Shown here: positions 39,328 to 47,247 of the stretch, piece after piece
Numbering within the stretch: position 1 is the stretch's first letter
Layout of the letters: each line of letters starts with the position of its first letter
The notes under the pieces: generated by a model
Seen by the model: the letters and a program-made list of their open reading frames with translations, nothing else
Database searches by the model: none
Told to the model about the DNA's origin: nothing
Made by a program: the position numbers and the translations under genes
Assembly: GCA_045600025.1 (NCBI GenBank)
Contig: JAZRXC010000023.1
Coordinates: forward strand, 1-51,126
Source of the DNA: UBA3774 sp045600025
GTDB taxonomy: Bacteria; Bacillota; Clostridia; Lachnospirales; Lachnospiraceae
Direction: 5' to 3'
DNA length: 51,126 nt

Positions 39328-40367
39328 TTGTTTTCCCTTTCAGCATCATATTGTATAAGTTTTTCATCATATATGGTTTTTACAGATTCATTTTTTCTCA
39401 TATCGGCAAGTCCGAAATCCTGAGAAAGCCTTTGTGCTGCAAAGCGTGACAATTTCTCGGCTCCATATATATTCAGATGCAGTCCCGCATCATAGGTATC
39501 TGTCGCATAATCAATGCCGATCTCTTCCAGGTTATCAAGGAAATTATAAAATGTCAGACCATGTTCTGCGGCATAAGCTTCTATTTGCGCATCGTATTCA
39601 TCATACCAGTAAGGGTAAGCCGAAGGTGCTTTCATCAGCACAAGCTGTGTCCCATGCTCCGCGCAAATCAGGCGGATACGCTCCAGATATTCCCAGCAGA
39701 TCTCGTCAAAATCGTAATTCACCAGTTTTTTCTTGGCCGGCAGCGTCTCAAGCGGCATGACTCCTTTATTCATCTGAAAGCCGTTCCATGTATTGTATTT
39801 TATCTCAAACAGATATTTGAAATCTTCATCTGTCAGCTCTGTGATGCGGCTGTGATATCTTAGAATCAGGAAAACATATGACCATATATTTTCCTCATCA
39901 GTCATGGATGCCTTAATCATACCGAGCTTTGACGAGGACCATCTCATGCGATCCATGGCAAGTCTGTTGAATTCTTCCTTTACAGGCTCGTTATAGCGCA
40001 TAGAATTAACATTTAACACTATAAGCTCAGGTGTCTCGTATTTAAATGTCTCTTCAACAACATAATATGACTGCCACATAAGTTGCTGTGAATTGCCGCG
40101 CACGTATGAGGTTATACCACTTTCGCGATACAACTCCATGGGAGAGATATTTGCATAGACTTCGCAGTCCCCGACAAATACCACCTGATGTCCTTCTGCC
40201 TCATCATAGTACTGGCAAATCATACTGCCTTCTTCTAAGGATTCAGAATATTTGGGCATGACAAGCAAAGTGACAAATGCCAGTATCACCAGAAAAGCCA
40301 TGAACACGATCATATATGGCCATACGCTTTGTAAAGATATTCTGTTCTTTACCTTCTGTCCACTCAT
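39324..40367 (-). CDS. SGNH/GDSL-like (DltD/AlgX-like) membrane-anchored protein with Cys at the nucleophile position
   Basis: 347 residues. One membrane anchor near 16-38 (VWPYMIVFMAFLVILAFVTLL), the rest extracellular. Block I reads VVFVGDCEVYANISP: Cys68 stands where Ser is expected in GDS. Later blocks: SYVRGNSQQLMWQSYY near 92, LIVLNVNSMRYNEP near 118, and a C-terminal DAGLHLNIYGAEKLSRF with Asp293 and His297. It directly follows an MBOAT gene, the usual partner of SGNH acyl-transfer proteins in alginate, teichoic acid and peptidoglycan O-acylation. I infer transfer of an acyl group, likely acetyl, to a surface polymer, or an esterase role. Confidence 0.75.
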   Translation of the reverse strand: MSGQKVKNRISLQSVWPYMIVFMAFLVILAFVTLLVMPKYSESLEEGSMICQYYDEAEGHQVVFVGDCEVYANISPMELYRESGITSYVRGNSQQLMWQSYYVVEETFKYETPELIVLNVNSMRYNEPVKEEFNRLAMDRMRWSSSKLGMIKASMTDEENIWSYVFLILRYHSRITELTDEDFKYLFEIKYNTWNGFQMNKGVMPLETLPAKKKLVNYDFDEICWEYLERIRLICAEHGTQLVLMKAPSAYPYWYDEYDAQIEAYAAEHGLTFYNFLDNLEEIGIDYATDTYDAGLHLNIYGAEKLSRFAAQRLSQDFGLADMRKNESVKTIYDEKLIQYDAERENK

Positions 40368-40373
40368 AATGCG

Positions 40374-41636
40374 TTAAAATCTGCTGTATATAAAAGCTTC
40401 AGAATCGAAGCCTATACCATACATACCAAATGTCATAATTATTAAAGCCAGAATGCAGGCACACGCAAATATGCATATCATGCAGGTATGTTTTTCAAAC
40501 TTCTGTGTGATTTTATCACGTAAGGCATCGTGCAGCCAAAGTATCAGTACTCCTACCGCAAATATAAGCCATTGTGACAGATTCAGGCCAAGGCTGAAGA
40601 ATCCATTGCAAAACTCAACATAATTAAACTTTGAAAAAATTGATGCAAGCTGTGACAGCGCTACTTCGGTCGAGGACCATACAAAAAACGACCACATCAG
40701 TGTAATTGCAACAAACGTTCCTATCTGATTTACAGTCTTGCTTCTTACCTTCAGTTTATCTCCGAGCAATACGCCGATGCCGTTGAGCACGCCCCACAAA
40801 AGGTACTGTGTTCCATGCCAAAAGCCTGACACGATAAATACTGCCACCGTGTTTAAAGCTTTGCGCACATTTCCCTTACGGCTTCCTCCAAGCGGTATGT
40901 AGATATAATCCTTAAGCCATGCGCCCAATGTCATGTGCCATCTGCGCCAGAATTCCTGCACAGATTCGGAGAAATATGGTCTGTCAAAATTTTCCGGCAA
41001 TTTGATGCCGAGCATCTGCGATACACCTATCACTATGTCCATTGCGCCGGAAAAATCGGCATATAATTCTATGGAATAAAGCAACACAGCAAAAAGTGCG
41101 TATGCGCCTTTATAATCCTCCGGCGCAGCAGAGATTACCGACACTACAGTAGCTGCCCTTGCCGCTATTACAATTTGCTTGAACAGTCCCCATAATGCCC
41201 GCGTGCCACCTATCAAAAGTCCTCGTCCTGAGAACGTCCTATCGCGCATGGCCTTATCCCAGTTATCCTTACGTTCAATAGGTCCCATAAGCAATCTGGG
41301 GAAATAGCATATATAGAGAATATATGACAAAAGATTTCTGTCAGCTTTGTATCTGCCTCTGTATATATCCGCATGATATGAGATTATCAGCAGTGAAAAA
41401 TACGATATGCCGATAGGTGCTACCATGCCTAAGTTTTGTATAATATTCAGACGTAGAAAAACTAATATTGCAGCATGTAGTGCAATGCTAATCCACATAA
41501 GAAAGCGGTGCTTTTCTATGAGAATTCCCAGCAAATAACTCAACAATATTTCCGCAAGCAAATACAGCAGACCAAAAAGTCCGTAAAAATAAGTGATTAT
41601 CAGGCTTATCACCGCTGCAATTGCTGCAAAAATCAT
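40374..41636 (-). CDS. MBOAT family membrane O-acyltransferase (AlgI/DltB-like)
   Basis: 420 residues with about 10-12 membrane segments. Signature region VQEFWRRWHMTLGAWLKDYIYIPLGGSRKG near 225-255 and the essential His in VSGFWHGTQYLLWG (His274). MBOATs pass an activated acyl group across the membrane to a surface acceptor, usually with an SGNH partner, which is the next gene 6 bases on. It is 420 residues, shorter than AlgI. No D-alanine ligase (dltA) or carrier is nearby, so acetyl rather than alanyl transfer is more likely, by inference. Confidence 0.92.
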   Translation of the reverse strand: MIFAAIAAVISLIITYFYGLFGLLYLLAEILLSYLLGILIEKHRFLMWISIALHAAILVFLRLNIIQNLGMVAPIGISYFSLLIISYHADIYRGRYKADRNLLSYILYICYFPRLLMGPIERKDNWDKAMRDRTFSGRGLLIGGTRALWGLFKQIVIAARAATVVSVISAAPEDYKGAYALFAVLLYSIELYADFSGAMDIVIGVSQMLGIKLPENFDRPYFSESVQEFWRRWHMTLGAWLKDYIYIPLGGSRKGNVRKALNTVAVFIVSGFWHGTQYLLWGVLNGIGVLLGDKLKVRSKTVNQIGTFVAITLMWSFFVWSSTEVALSQLASIFSKFNYVEFCNGFFSLGLNLSQWLIFAVGVLILWLHDALRDKITQKFEKHTCMICIFACACILALIIMTFGMYGIGFDSEAFIYSRF

Positions 41637-41653
41637 ACTGTTTTTTCTATATA

Positions 41654-43237
41654 TTATTCACAAGCGGGCCATTGCGAGGTATCCCACTCTCTTCCTTGCA
41701 AGTTACTTAGTCTGTCCGAATCTGTCATAAGCCTATCAGGATGTTTTTGACCTTGTGTCGAATCAATATGTCTCCAGCCGTCATCAGTCAAGACAAGATT
41801 CCAATAGTGAGACTTGTCCGTTGTCCAAATAAGCTTATTGCTATATCCTTTCTCATTTAGAAGCTCCTGCAAAAGCCTTGCATGCACATAGCAGTTACCT
41901 GTGCGATTTGTCAAACCATAATCAACAGGATTACTGCCGCCATAACTGGAACTGTAAGATACGTTTCTGCGAATCCAACGGCTCAGCGCCAACGGATCAT
42001 CAGGCAGCGATGATGCTATCCTTCTTATATCTGCCGCTACATCTTCTGAATCTCTTTTTACGGTCACTTTTCTCTTGGCTGTAGCTTTGTTCCCGCTCTT
42101 ATCTGTTGCAGTGTATGTAACAAAATAAGTACCGGCAGAGCTTGTATTCACAGAAGAATCATTATATGTAAATGAACACTTTCCGTCATTTGCGTCAACT
42201 GCACTAACGCCACTTGTATAATCCGGTGTGCTGTATTTATTTATGCTCATGCTTGAAAGGCCTGAAAATTCCGGCGGGTCATCATCATTCTTTATTATCA
42301 GCTTTGCCGCAGCCTCTGAGATGTTACCGATGTTATCTTTTGCGCAAATAACAACCTCATATTCACCGAGTTCAGTATATGTCGGAACTTCCCTAAAATA
42401 TACTTCTTTTACCCCGGAAAGATCTTCTGCGACAACATTAAAGTCTTCTAATACCGCAGCCTGACCGACATATTTCTCTACATCAGAGAGTTCAATACTA
42501 GGTCCCTTTGAATCAATTATTGTTACTCTGCAGGTAAAAGTCTTGCTTTCACACATGCCACTCAAAGTGTATGTCCCCGGAGGTGCACTATTTACCAGTT
42601 CTATACTCTGAGGCGAAAACGTATAAGGCTTTCTTGTTCCTCTGTATATAATGTCAAATACGTTCAGTTCTTCACCATATTCGAGAGTATGTTCATCCTT
42701 GAGTAACTGATGCTTAAGAACGCAGGTTTGGCTAGTAATATTTCCTCCCTCATCTTCTACATTGATTATAAGACTCATGTCATCAACAGTGTCCTCTGTT
42801 GAGTAATCTTTTGCATAATATACCTTTGTTTTAGATAAATCTTTTACAGACGTTATAAACTCCGTCGCTTTCGGAATATATCCCGGTCCGCATATTACCT
42901 GACGATTGAATTGAACTGTAGGTGCGGTTGTATCCACCACCGACAAAGTAACAGCCTCTTCTCTTTTACCATATGACAAAATAAGCTGAGTTGATCCTAT
43001 TACATCAATATTCACTTCTTGTGGGTTACTGACAAAAGCAACTTTGCCTGGGATTGTATAGGGGTTCAGAAAATCAGATAAACTGACTGACTCTGTTCCA
43101 AGCTCAATGGTAAGATCGTGAAATTTCGGTTGCATCTCATACCATATAAATGCTCCTCCTATGGCAAGAACAACTATCAACAAAATCACAATCAGCACTT
43201 TCTTGTGACCAGATTTTCTTTCAACTTCTTCAGACAT
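41654..43237 (-). CDS. Surface transglutaminase-like protein with Ig-like domains
   Basis: 527 residues from the ATG at 43237, seven bases after GGAGG; an ATG two codons earlier is too near that site. One membrane anchor near 13-32 (VLIVILLIVVLAIGGAFIWY). Several extracellular Ig/cadherin-like modules follow (repeats of the type VVDTTAPTV, IIDSKGPSIEL, DDDPPEFSGL, GTYFVTYTATDKSGN). The C-terminal domain is transglutaminase-like: RTGNCYVHARLL with Cys449, KSHYWNLV with His477 and WRHIDSTQG with Asp492 give the catalytic triad. Such domains act as amide-bond proteases or cross-linkers. Partner substrate unknown; it lies between the DD-peptidase and MBOAT genes. Confidence 0.88.
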   Translation of the reverse strand: MSEEVERKSGHKKVLIVILLIVVLAIGGAFIWYEMQPKFHDLTIELGTESVSLSDFLNPYTIPGKVAFVSNPQEVNIDVIGSTQLILSYGKREEAVTLSVVDTTAPTVQFNRQVICGPGYIPKATEFITSVKDLSKTKVYYAKDYSTEDTVDDMSLIINVEDEGGNITSQTCVLKHQLLKDEHTLEYGEELNVFDIIYRGTRKPYTFSPQSIELVNSAPPGTYTLSGMCESKTFTCRVTIIDSKGPSIELSDVEKYVGQAAVLEDFNVVAEDLSGVKEVYFREVPTYTELGEYEVVICAKDNIGNISEAAAKLIIKNDDDPPEFSGLSSMSINKYSTPDYTSGVSAVDANDGKCSFTYNDSSVNTSSAGTYFVTYTATDKSGNKATAKRKVTVKRDSEDVAADIRRIASSLPDDPLALSRWIRRNVSYSSSYGGSNPVDYGLTNRTGNCYVHARLLQELLNEKGYSNKLIWTTDKSHYWNLVLTDDGWRHIDSTQGQKHPDRLMTDSDRLSNLQGREWDTSQWPACE

Positions 43238-43254
43238 TGACATGCCTCCGGGTT

Positions 43255-45357
43255 TTATCTATTTGTGTAACCATTTGAATCAAATGTATACTGATTTCCG
43301 TCTATTTTCTTTGTTGTGTCTTTATAATAAGATCCGTCTGACTTTCTATACTTCCAGCCTGTTCCGTCATATTTCCAACCTTCGAGACTCACTCCTTGCG
43401 ACATAAGCGCGGGACTCAAAGAAGACATCGTTTCTTTGTCATTAAAATGCCACCATTCAGAGACCAGTGTTTGATATCCGACCTGAGTCATAATATCTGA
43501 AAGCAAGTTAGCATTCTCGTTATTGTTTTCTCTGATCGAGTAAGCACTTAAATCATGCATTGAAGTTTGCATGACAAGTTCATCTCCTTCTGAAAGGCTT
43601 TCAATCGTAATATCAATCGCAATACCGAAATTATGATTAGATTTACCTTCAGCAATAAAATAATGCAGGGCATACTTAGGTGTAATTAAAATATCACGAT
43701 ACGTGAGTTTCGGCGGTTCAAGAGGGTCGACAATGTCCGGAATTCCGATAAGCTCCTCAGGTATATCTTGTACCGCTGTGGCTTTTCCACTTGGCCAAGT
43801 ATAGCCTTCAGGGAGATTTAATTTCTTTATCGGCACTCCTGTATATGTGACTTCAGGCAATGTATTATCCAAAATGGCGCTACATTTTTCGTAGAGGAAC
43901 AGTGTTGCAATATTAGGGCGATAAGCATCATAGACTTTTAATTTGTACCCTCTCATAAGGGCATCTTTGGCAGCCGATGCAAGACGTTTTGCGCAAGGAT
44001 AAAGATAGGGAACGAGATATTCCCCGTCTTTCAGTTTTACCTTTTCATAACCTGCCACAACCGTTGATGTAACTTCCGGTATCTCAAATTCATGTACAAG
44101 ATATTTGGATGCATAGCTGTTAGTTATGTTATAACTGCATAGATTTCCGAGATAGTCTGACAAATTGATAAGGCAATAGTTGCTGTCAATGTATCCGGTA
44201 GTATCTTCATACATTACCTTAAACGCCCCGCCTGTTTCTTCCAACACGCACAAGGCTTTCATGGCAGGAACAGTTTTTCCTGTTTCTTTTGTCAACTCAG
44301 CATCATTATATATCGTCAATTTTTTGTTAGGCCATACTGTGCAGTATTTTGCATCTACTGTACCGAATATTATTATCTTTTCAGATGTTGACACATACTC
44401 TTCTTCGCCGAGTGCAACAACTCTGTATTTGACTATATCAGATCTGCTGTGGTTTGGTGTAGTGTATATTCTTTCATCATCAATACCGATACTTGCGTCC
44501 GGTTGCCATTCGCCTTTTTTGATATTGTATTTTTGTATTTCATAGCCTATGCCCTTGGTCGCTTCCCAAGAAATTGAATATGTTCCGTCACCATTTGCAA
44601 CATACTTTATATCTAATTCCGTTCCGAAGAACTCATCTCTTTCTATGGCTATTTTCTCTGCAATACCAGTGAATATGAATCCTTTCGCTGTGTGCTGAGG
44701 ATAAATCTCCACCAAGTATTTCTGATCCCCTCGAGGCAAAATAAACCCAGTGTTTGCATCATATTGAACATTCACATTTTGTGGATCTATCCCTAAGTCC
44801 GAATATTGCATATCATCGACTGATCCCTTTACTATGCCTTCTTCAGCTCCTGATAATACATAATTTATACTCATCCGACATGTATCAATATCGACCTGTG
44901 CTGAAGCTGTTACAACTTGCGGCATAGTAATCGTGCCCAAATATTCCCTAGGAGTACTACCGATTCGTGTCAGAATATCTCCTCTGGACTCATACTCTTT
45001 ATACGTATTTACGCTCAATTCTATTGCTTTGTCGAATGGAAAATCGGGAATCGTACAGCTGAGTTCTGACTGTACTGTCTTTTGAAATATCGGGGCATCT
45101 TCTTGTGATGCGTCCGCATAAGATATGTTTATGATATACCCTGTGACGTCTTTGGCTTCGGGCCAACTTATCTGCGCAGAGCCGTCTTTTGAAAATACTA
45201 TGCTGCAGTCTCCATCGGCAGGCATGGTATTATACGCATTATTATATGGCTTAGTTACCGTAAGATACCTAATCAGCAAAATAGCATCCACTATGGTCAA
45301 TACTATTATTAAGATAATTAGTATTCTTTTTAATACCTTATTCCCCATAATTTTCAA
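43255..45357 (-). CDS. Multidomain surface protein with M15 DD-peptidase (VanX/VanY-type) and wall-binding tail
   Basis: 700 residues from a TTG at 45357; an ATG three codons on (45348) is the alternative, and the AAGGAA site fits neither perfectly. Membrane anchor near 10-30. Fibronectin-like modules (SAQISWPEAKDVTGYIINI; YSISWEATKGIGYEIQKY) and an SH3-like module (CVLEETGGAFKVMYEDTTGYIDSNY) precede the M15 domain: YDAYRP near 485, SNHNFGIAID with zinc ligands His575 and Asp582, SMHDLS, and EWWHFN with Glu634 and His637. The tail (GWKYDGTGWKYRKSDGSYY) resembles choline/glucan-binding repeats. It likely trims D-Ala-D-Ala or D-Ala ends at the wall. First gene of the envelope operon. Confidence 0.88.
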   Translation of the reverse strand: MKIMGNKVLKRILIILIIVLTIVDAILLIRYLTVTKPYNNAYNTMPADGDCSIVFSKDGSAQISWPEAKDVTGYIINISYADASQEDAPIFQKTVQSELSCTIPDFPFDKAIELSVNTYKEYESRGDILTRIGSTPREYLGTITMPQVVTASAQVDIDTCRMSINYVLSGAEEGIVKGSVDDMQYSDLGIDPQNVNVQYDANTGFILPRGDQKYLVEIYPQHTAKGFIFTGIAEKIAIERDEFFGTELDIKYVANGDGTYSISWEATKGIGYEIQKYNIKKGEWQPDASIGIDDERIYTTPNHSRSDIVKYRVVALGEEEYVSTSEKIIIFGTVDAKYCTVWPNKKLTIYNDAELTKETGKTVPAMKALCVLEETGGAFKVMYEDTTGYIDSNYCLINLSDYLGNLCSYNITNSYASKYLVHEFEIPEVTSTVVAGYEKVKLKDGEYLVPYLYPCAKRLASAAKDALMRGYKLKVYDAYRPNIATLFLYEKCSAILDNTLPEVTYTGVPIKKLNLPEGYTWPSGKATAVQDIPEELIGIPDIVDPLEPPKLTYRDILITPKYALHYFIAEGKSNHNFGIAIDITIESLSEGDELVMQTSMHDLSAYSIRENNNENANLLSDIMTQVGYQTLVSEWWHFNDKETMSSLSPALMSQGVSLEGWKYDGTGWKYRKSDGSYYKDTTKKIDGNQYTFDSNGYTNR

Positions 45358-45372
45358 AACTTCCTTGCATTG

Positions 45373-45381
45373 ATTATATCA
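45373..45381 (-). promoter_or_regulatory. Extended -10 of the envelope operon
   Basis: TGATATAAT on the minus strand (TATAAT at 45373-45378) with no good -35 box 17 bases upstream, 16 bases before the TTG start. A leader this short fits only if the ATG at 45348 or the TTG at 45357 is the start. Confidence 0.45.
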
Positions 45382-45514
45382 TCACAATAATATATGTTCG
45401 TGTTAAAAATTATCTCTGGCTGTTGGATATTATGTAATTTGTAAATATTTGTATGTGCTTCTCACTTTTTGACACATCGCTTCACCGGCGCATTTTTGCA
45501 CTTTACGCCGTGGC

Positions 45515-45604
45515 GTTCAAATCCCTTCTTTTTTGCGTTTTAATAAAACAGGTAGACAGCAAAAGCTATCTACCTGTTTCTTACGGAGAAGAAGGGATTT
45601 GAAC
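45515..45604. repeat. 16-bp inverted copy of the tRNA-Ser 3' end
   Basis: gttcaaatcccttctt at 45515-45530 on the plus strand is an exact copy of the T-loop and 3' arm of the minus-strand tRNA-Ser, whose own copy lies at 45589-45604. The two are in inverted orientation around the tRNA terminator. See the finding. Confidence 0.8.
45546..45579 (-). terminator. Terminator of tRNA-Ser
   Basis: acaggtaga (45548-45556) pairs with tctacctgt (45569-45577), with an inner gc/gc extension, followed on the minus strand by TTTTATT. Confidence 0.85.
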
Positions 45605-45673
45605 CCTTGCGCCGCTATCAACGACCTACTCCCTTTCCAGGGGAGCCCCTTCGGCCAGCTTGGGTACTTCTCC
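45584..45673 (-). tRNA. tRNA-Ser (anticodon GGA)
   Basis: 90 bases on the minus strand with the long variable arm of class II tRNAs. Acceptor GGAGAAG / CTTCTCC, anticodon stem CTCCC/GGGAG with loop CTGGAAA (anticodon GGA, reading UCC and UCU), T arm AGGG-TTCAAAT-CCCT, discriminator G. CCA not encoded. A promoter TTGCAA (45714-45719), 17 bases, TAAAAT (45691-45696) lies in the end of znuB. Confidence 0.96.
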
Positions 45674-45690
45674 GAATTGCAACAAAAACG

Positions 45691-45719
45691 ATTTTACACG
45701 AAAGGGCTGCGTTTTGCAA
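45691..45719 (-). promoter_or_regulatory. Promoter of tRNA-Ser inside the 3' end of znuB
   Basis: TTGCAA (45714-45719), 17-base spacer, TAAAAT (45691-45696) on the minus strand, 18 bases before the mature 5' end. Confidence 0.7.
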
Positions 45720-46536
45720 GTGAAAAGATTGCAAATGCCACTATGTCCACTGCAACAATTGTCGCACCGACGGGAGTTCCGGCAAGTATCGCGATAAGCA
45801 GTCCGAGTAGTGAACAAACAACTGAGAAAACAGCCGAGCAGATTGTAACTGCTTTGAAGCTCTTGAATATCCGCATTGCGGAAAGCGCCGGGAATATTAC
45901 CAGGGCCGATATAAGAAGTGATCCGACAAGATTCATAGCGAGAACTATGATTACGGCTATAATAACCGCAAGCAGTAAATTGTATATATCTGACGGCATT
46001 CCGGTTGCCTTGGAAAAGCTTTCGTCAAAAGTAACGCAGAATATCTTGTTGTAAAAGAATACAAACAGGGCAACAACGATTATGGAAAGTCCTATGCACA
46101 GCCACACTTCTGTCTCGGACAGTGTCAGAATTGATGTTGAACCGAATAATGTCGAACACACATCGCCTGACAGATTACTTGATGTGGAGAAAATATTCAT
46201 CAGCAAATATCCGATAGCCAGTGCACCTACGGAAATCATCGCTATAGCAGCATCGCCCTTTATCCTTGTCTTCTGTCCTCCGCGCAGCAGCACCACTGCG
46301 CTGATTATCGTAACAGGAAGAACTACGAGCATATCATTTGATATTCCGAATACCGAAGCAATCGCTATTGCTCCGAAGGCAACATGCGACAGACCATCAC
46401 CAATGAATGAAAAACGTTTTAACACAAGCGTAACGCCGAGGAGTGATGAGCAGAGTGATATAAGCACTCCGACGATAAGCGCATAGCGTACAAATGGATA
46501 TTCAAGATACATTGCAAGCTTTTCGAAAATCATCAC
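45694..46536 (-). CDS. znuB: Zinc/metal ABC transporter permease
   Basis: 280 residues with about eight membrane segments. Family features: FSFIGDGLSHVAFGAIAIA near 43-61, GDVCSTLFGSTSILT near 125-140, VGSLLISALVIFPALSA near 205-220, GTPVGATIVAVDIVAF near 255-270. It forms the membrane path of the ZnuABC importer. It overlaps znuC by 4 bases, and its 3' end contains the promoter of tRNA-Ser. Zinc rather than manganese specificity is inferred from the Fur-type regulator and order, not from the protein. Confidence 0.9.
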   Translation of the reverse strand: MMIFEKLAMYLEYPFVRYALIVGVLISLCSSLLGVTLVLKRFSFIGDGLSHVAFGAIAIASVFGISNDMLVVLPVTIISAVVLLRGGQKTRIKGDAAIAMISVGALAIGYLLMNIFSTSSNLSGDVCSTLFGSTSILTLSETEVWLCIGLSIIVVALFVFFYNKIFCVTFDESFSKATGMPSDIYNLLLAVIIAVIIVLAMNLVGSLLISALVIFPALSAMRIFKSFKAVTICSAVFSVVCSLLGLLIAILAGTPVGATIVAVDIVAFAIFSLAKRSPFV

Positions 46537-47237
46537 AGCTCACCTCCATCTGCGGCGATGCTCTGCGGAATTCCGCTTGCCATATATTCGCTCTTTATTC
46601 CGTAGAAATAAGATGAACCGATATGAAGAATGTGAGACGCATACGCCAGTGCCGCGCCCATATCGTGAGATATCATAATAATTGTTATTCCTTCTTTATT
46701 CAGTTTCTCTATCAACTGATACATACCTGATGCCACCTTTGGATCAAGTCCCGACACCGGCTCATCAAGAAGTAATACTTTTGTCGTCGCACACAGCGCG
46801 CGTGCAAGCAGTACTCTCTGCTGCTGTCCGCCGGAAAGCTCACGGTAACAGTGATCTTTTAAGTTAGCGATTCCCATGCGTTCAAGGTTGTCCATTGCAA
46901 GCGCTTTATCCTCATGACTGTAAAAAGGCTTCAGTCCGCACCTACCCTGGCAGCCCGAAAGAACTATTTCCCATACTGATGCCGGGAAATCTCTCTGTAC
47001 CACCGTCTGCTGCGGCAGGTAACCGATTTCATTTTGACTGAGGCCGTCGCCATATGTAACGCTTCCCGCCATCGGGGAAAGAAGGCCAAGCAGCGTTCGC
47101 ATAAGTGTAGATTTACCCGAACCGTTTTCGCCCAGGATACACAGGTAGTTGCCGGTATTTATTTCGAAATTCAGTTTGTGCAGTATTTCCTTGCCGTCGT
47201 AGCCGAGGCACAGGTCGTTGCAAGTAATCAGAGCCAT
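46533..47237 (-). CDS. znuC: Zinc/metal ABC transporter ATPase
   Basis: 234 residues. Walker A LGENGSGKSTLMRT near 35-48, GYLPQQ near 73, signature RELSGGQQQRVLLARAL near 133-149, Walker B VLLLDEPVSGLDP near 155-167, switch His in MISHDMG near 190. The short GYLPQQ after Walker A is typical of zinc/manganese importers. It pairs with the permease (4-base overlap) and follows znuA by 10 bases. Confidence 0.93.
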   Translation of the reverse strand: MALITCNDLCLGYDGKEILHKLNFEINTGNYLCILGENGSGKSTLMRTLLGLLSPMAGSVTYGDGLSQNEIGYLPQQTVVQRDFPASVWEIVLSGCQGRCGLKPFYSHEDKALAMDNLERMGIANLKDHCYRELSGGQQQRVLLARALCATTKVLLLDEPVSGLDPKVASGMYQLIEKLNKEGITIIMISHDMGAALAYASHILHIGSSYFYGIKSEYMASGIPQSIAADGGEL

Positions 47238-47247
47238 GCGCTCCTCC

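Noticed and set aside
43255..45357. Vancomycin resistance gene
   Set aside because: The VanX/VanY-type motifs are present, but no vanH, vanA-type ligase or vanRS genes are nearby, and the protein carries surface modules.
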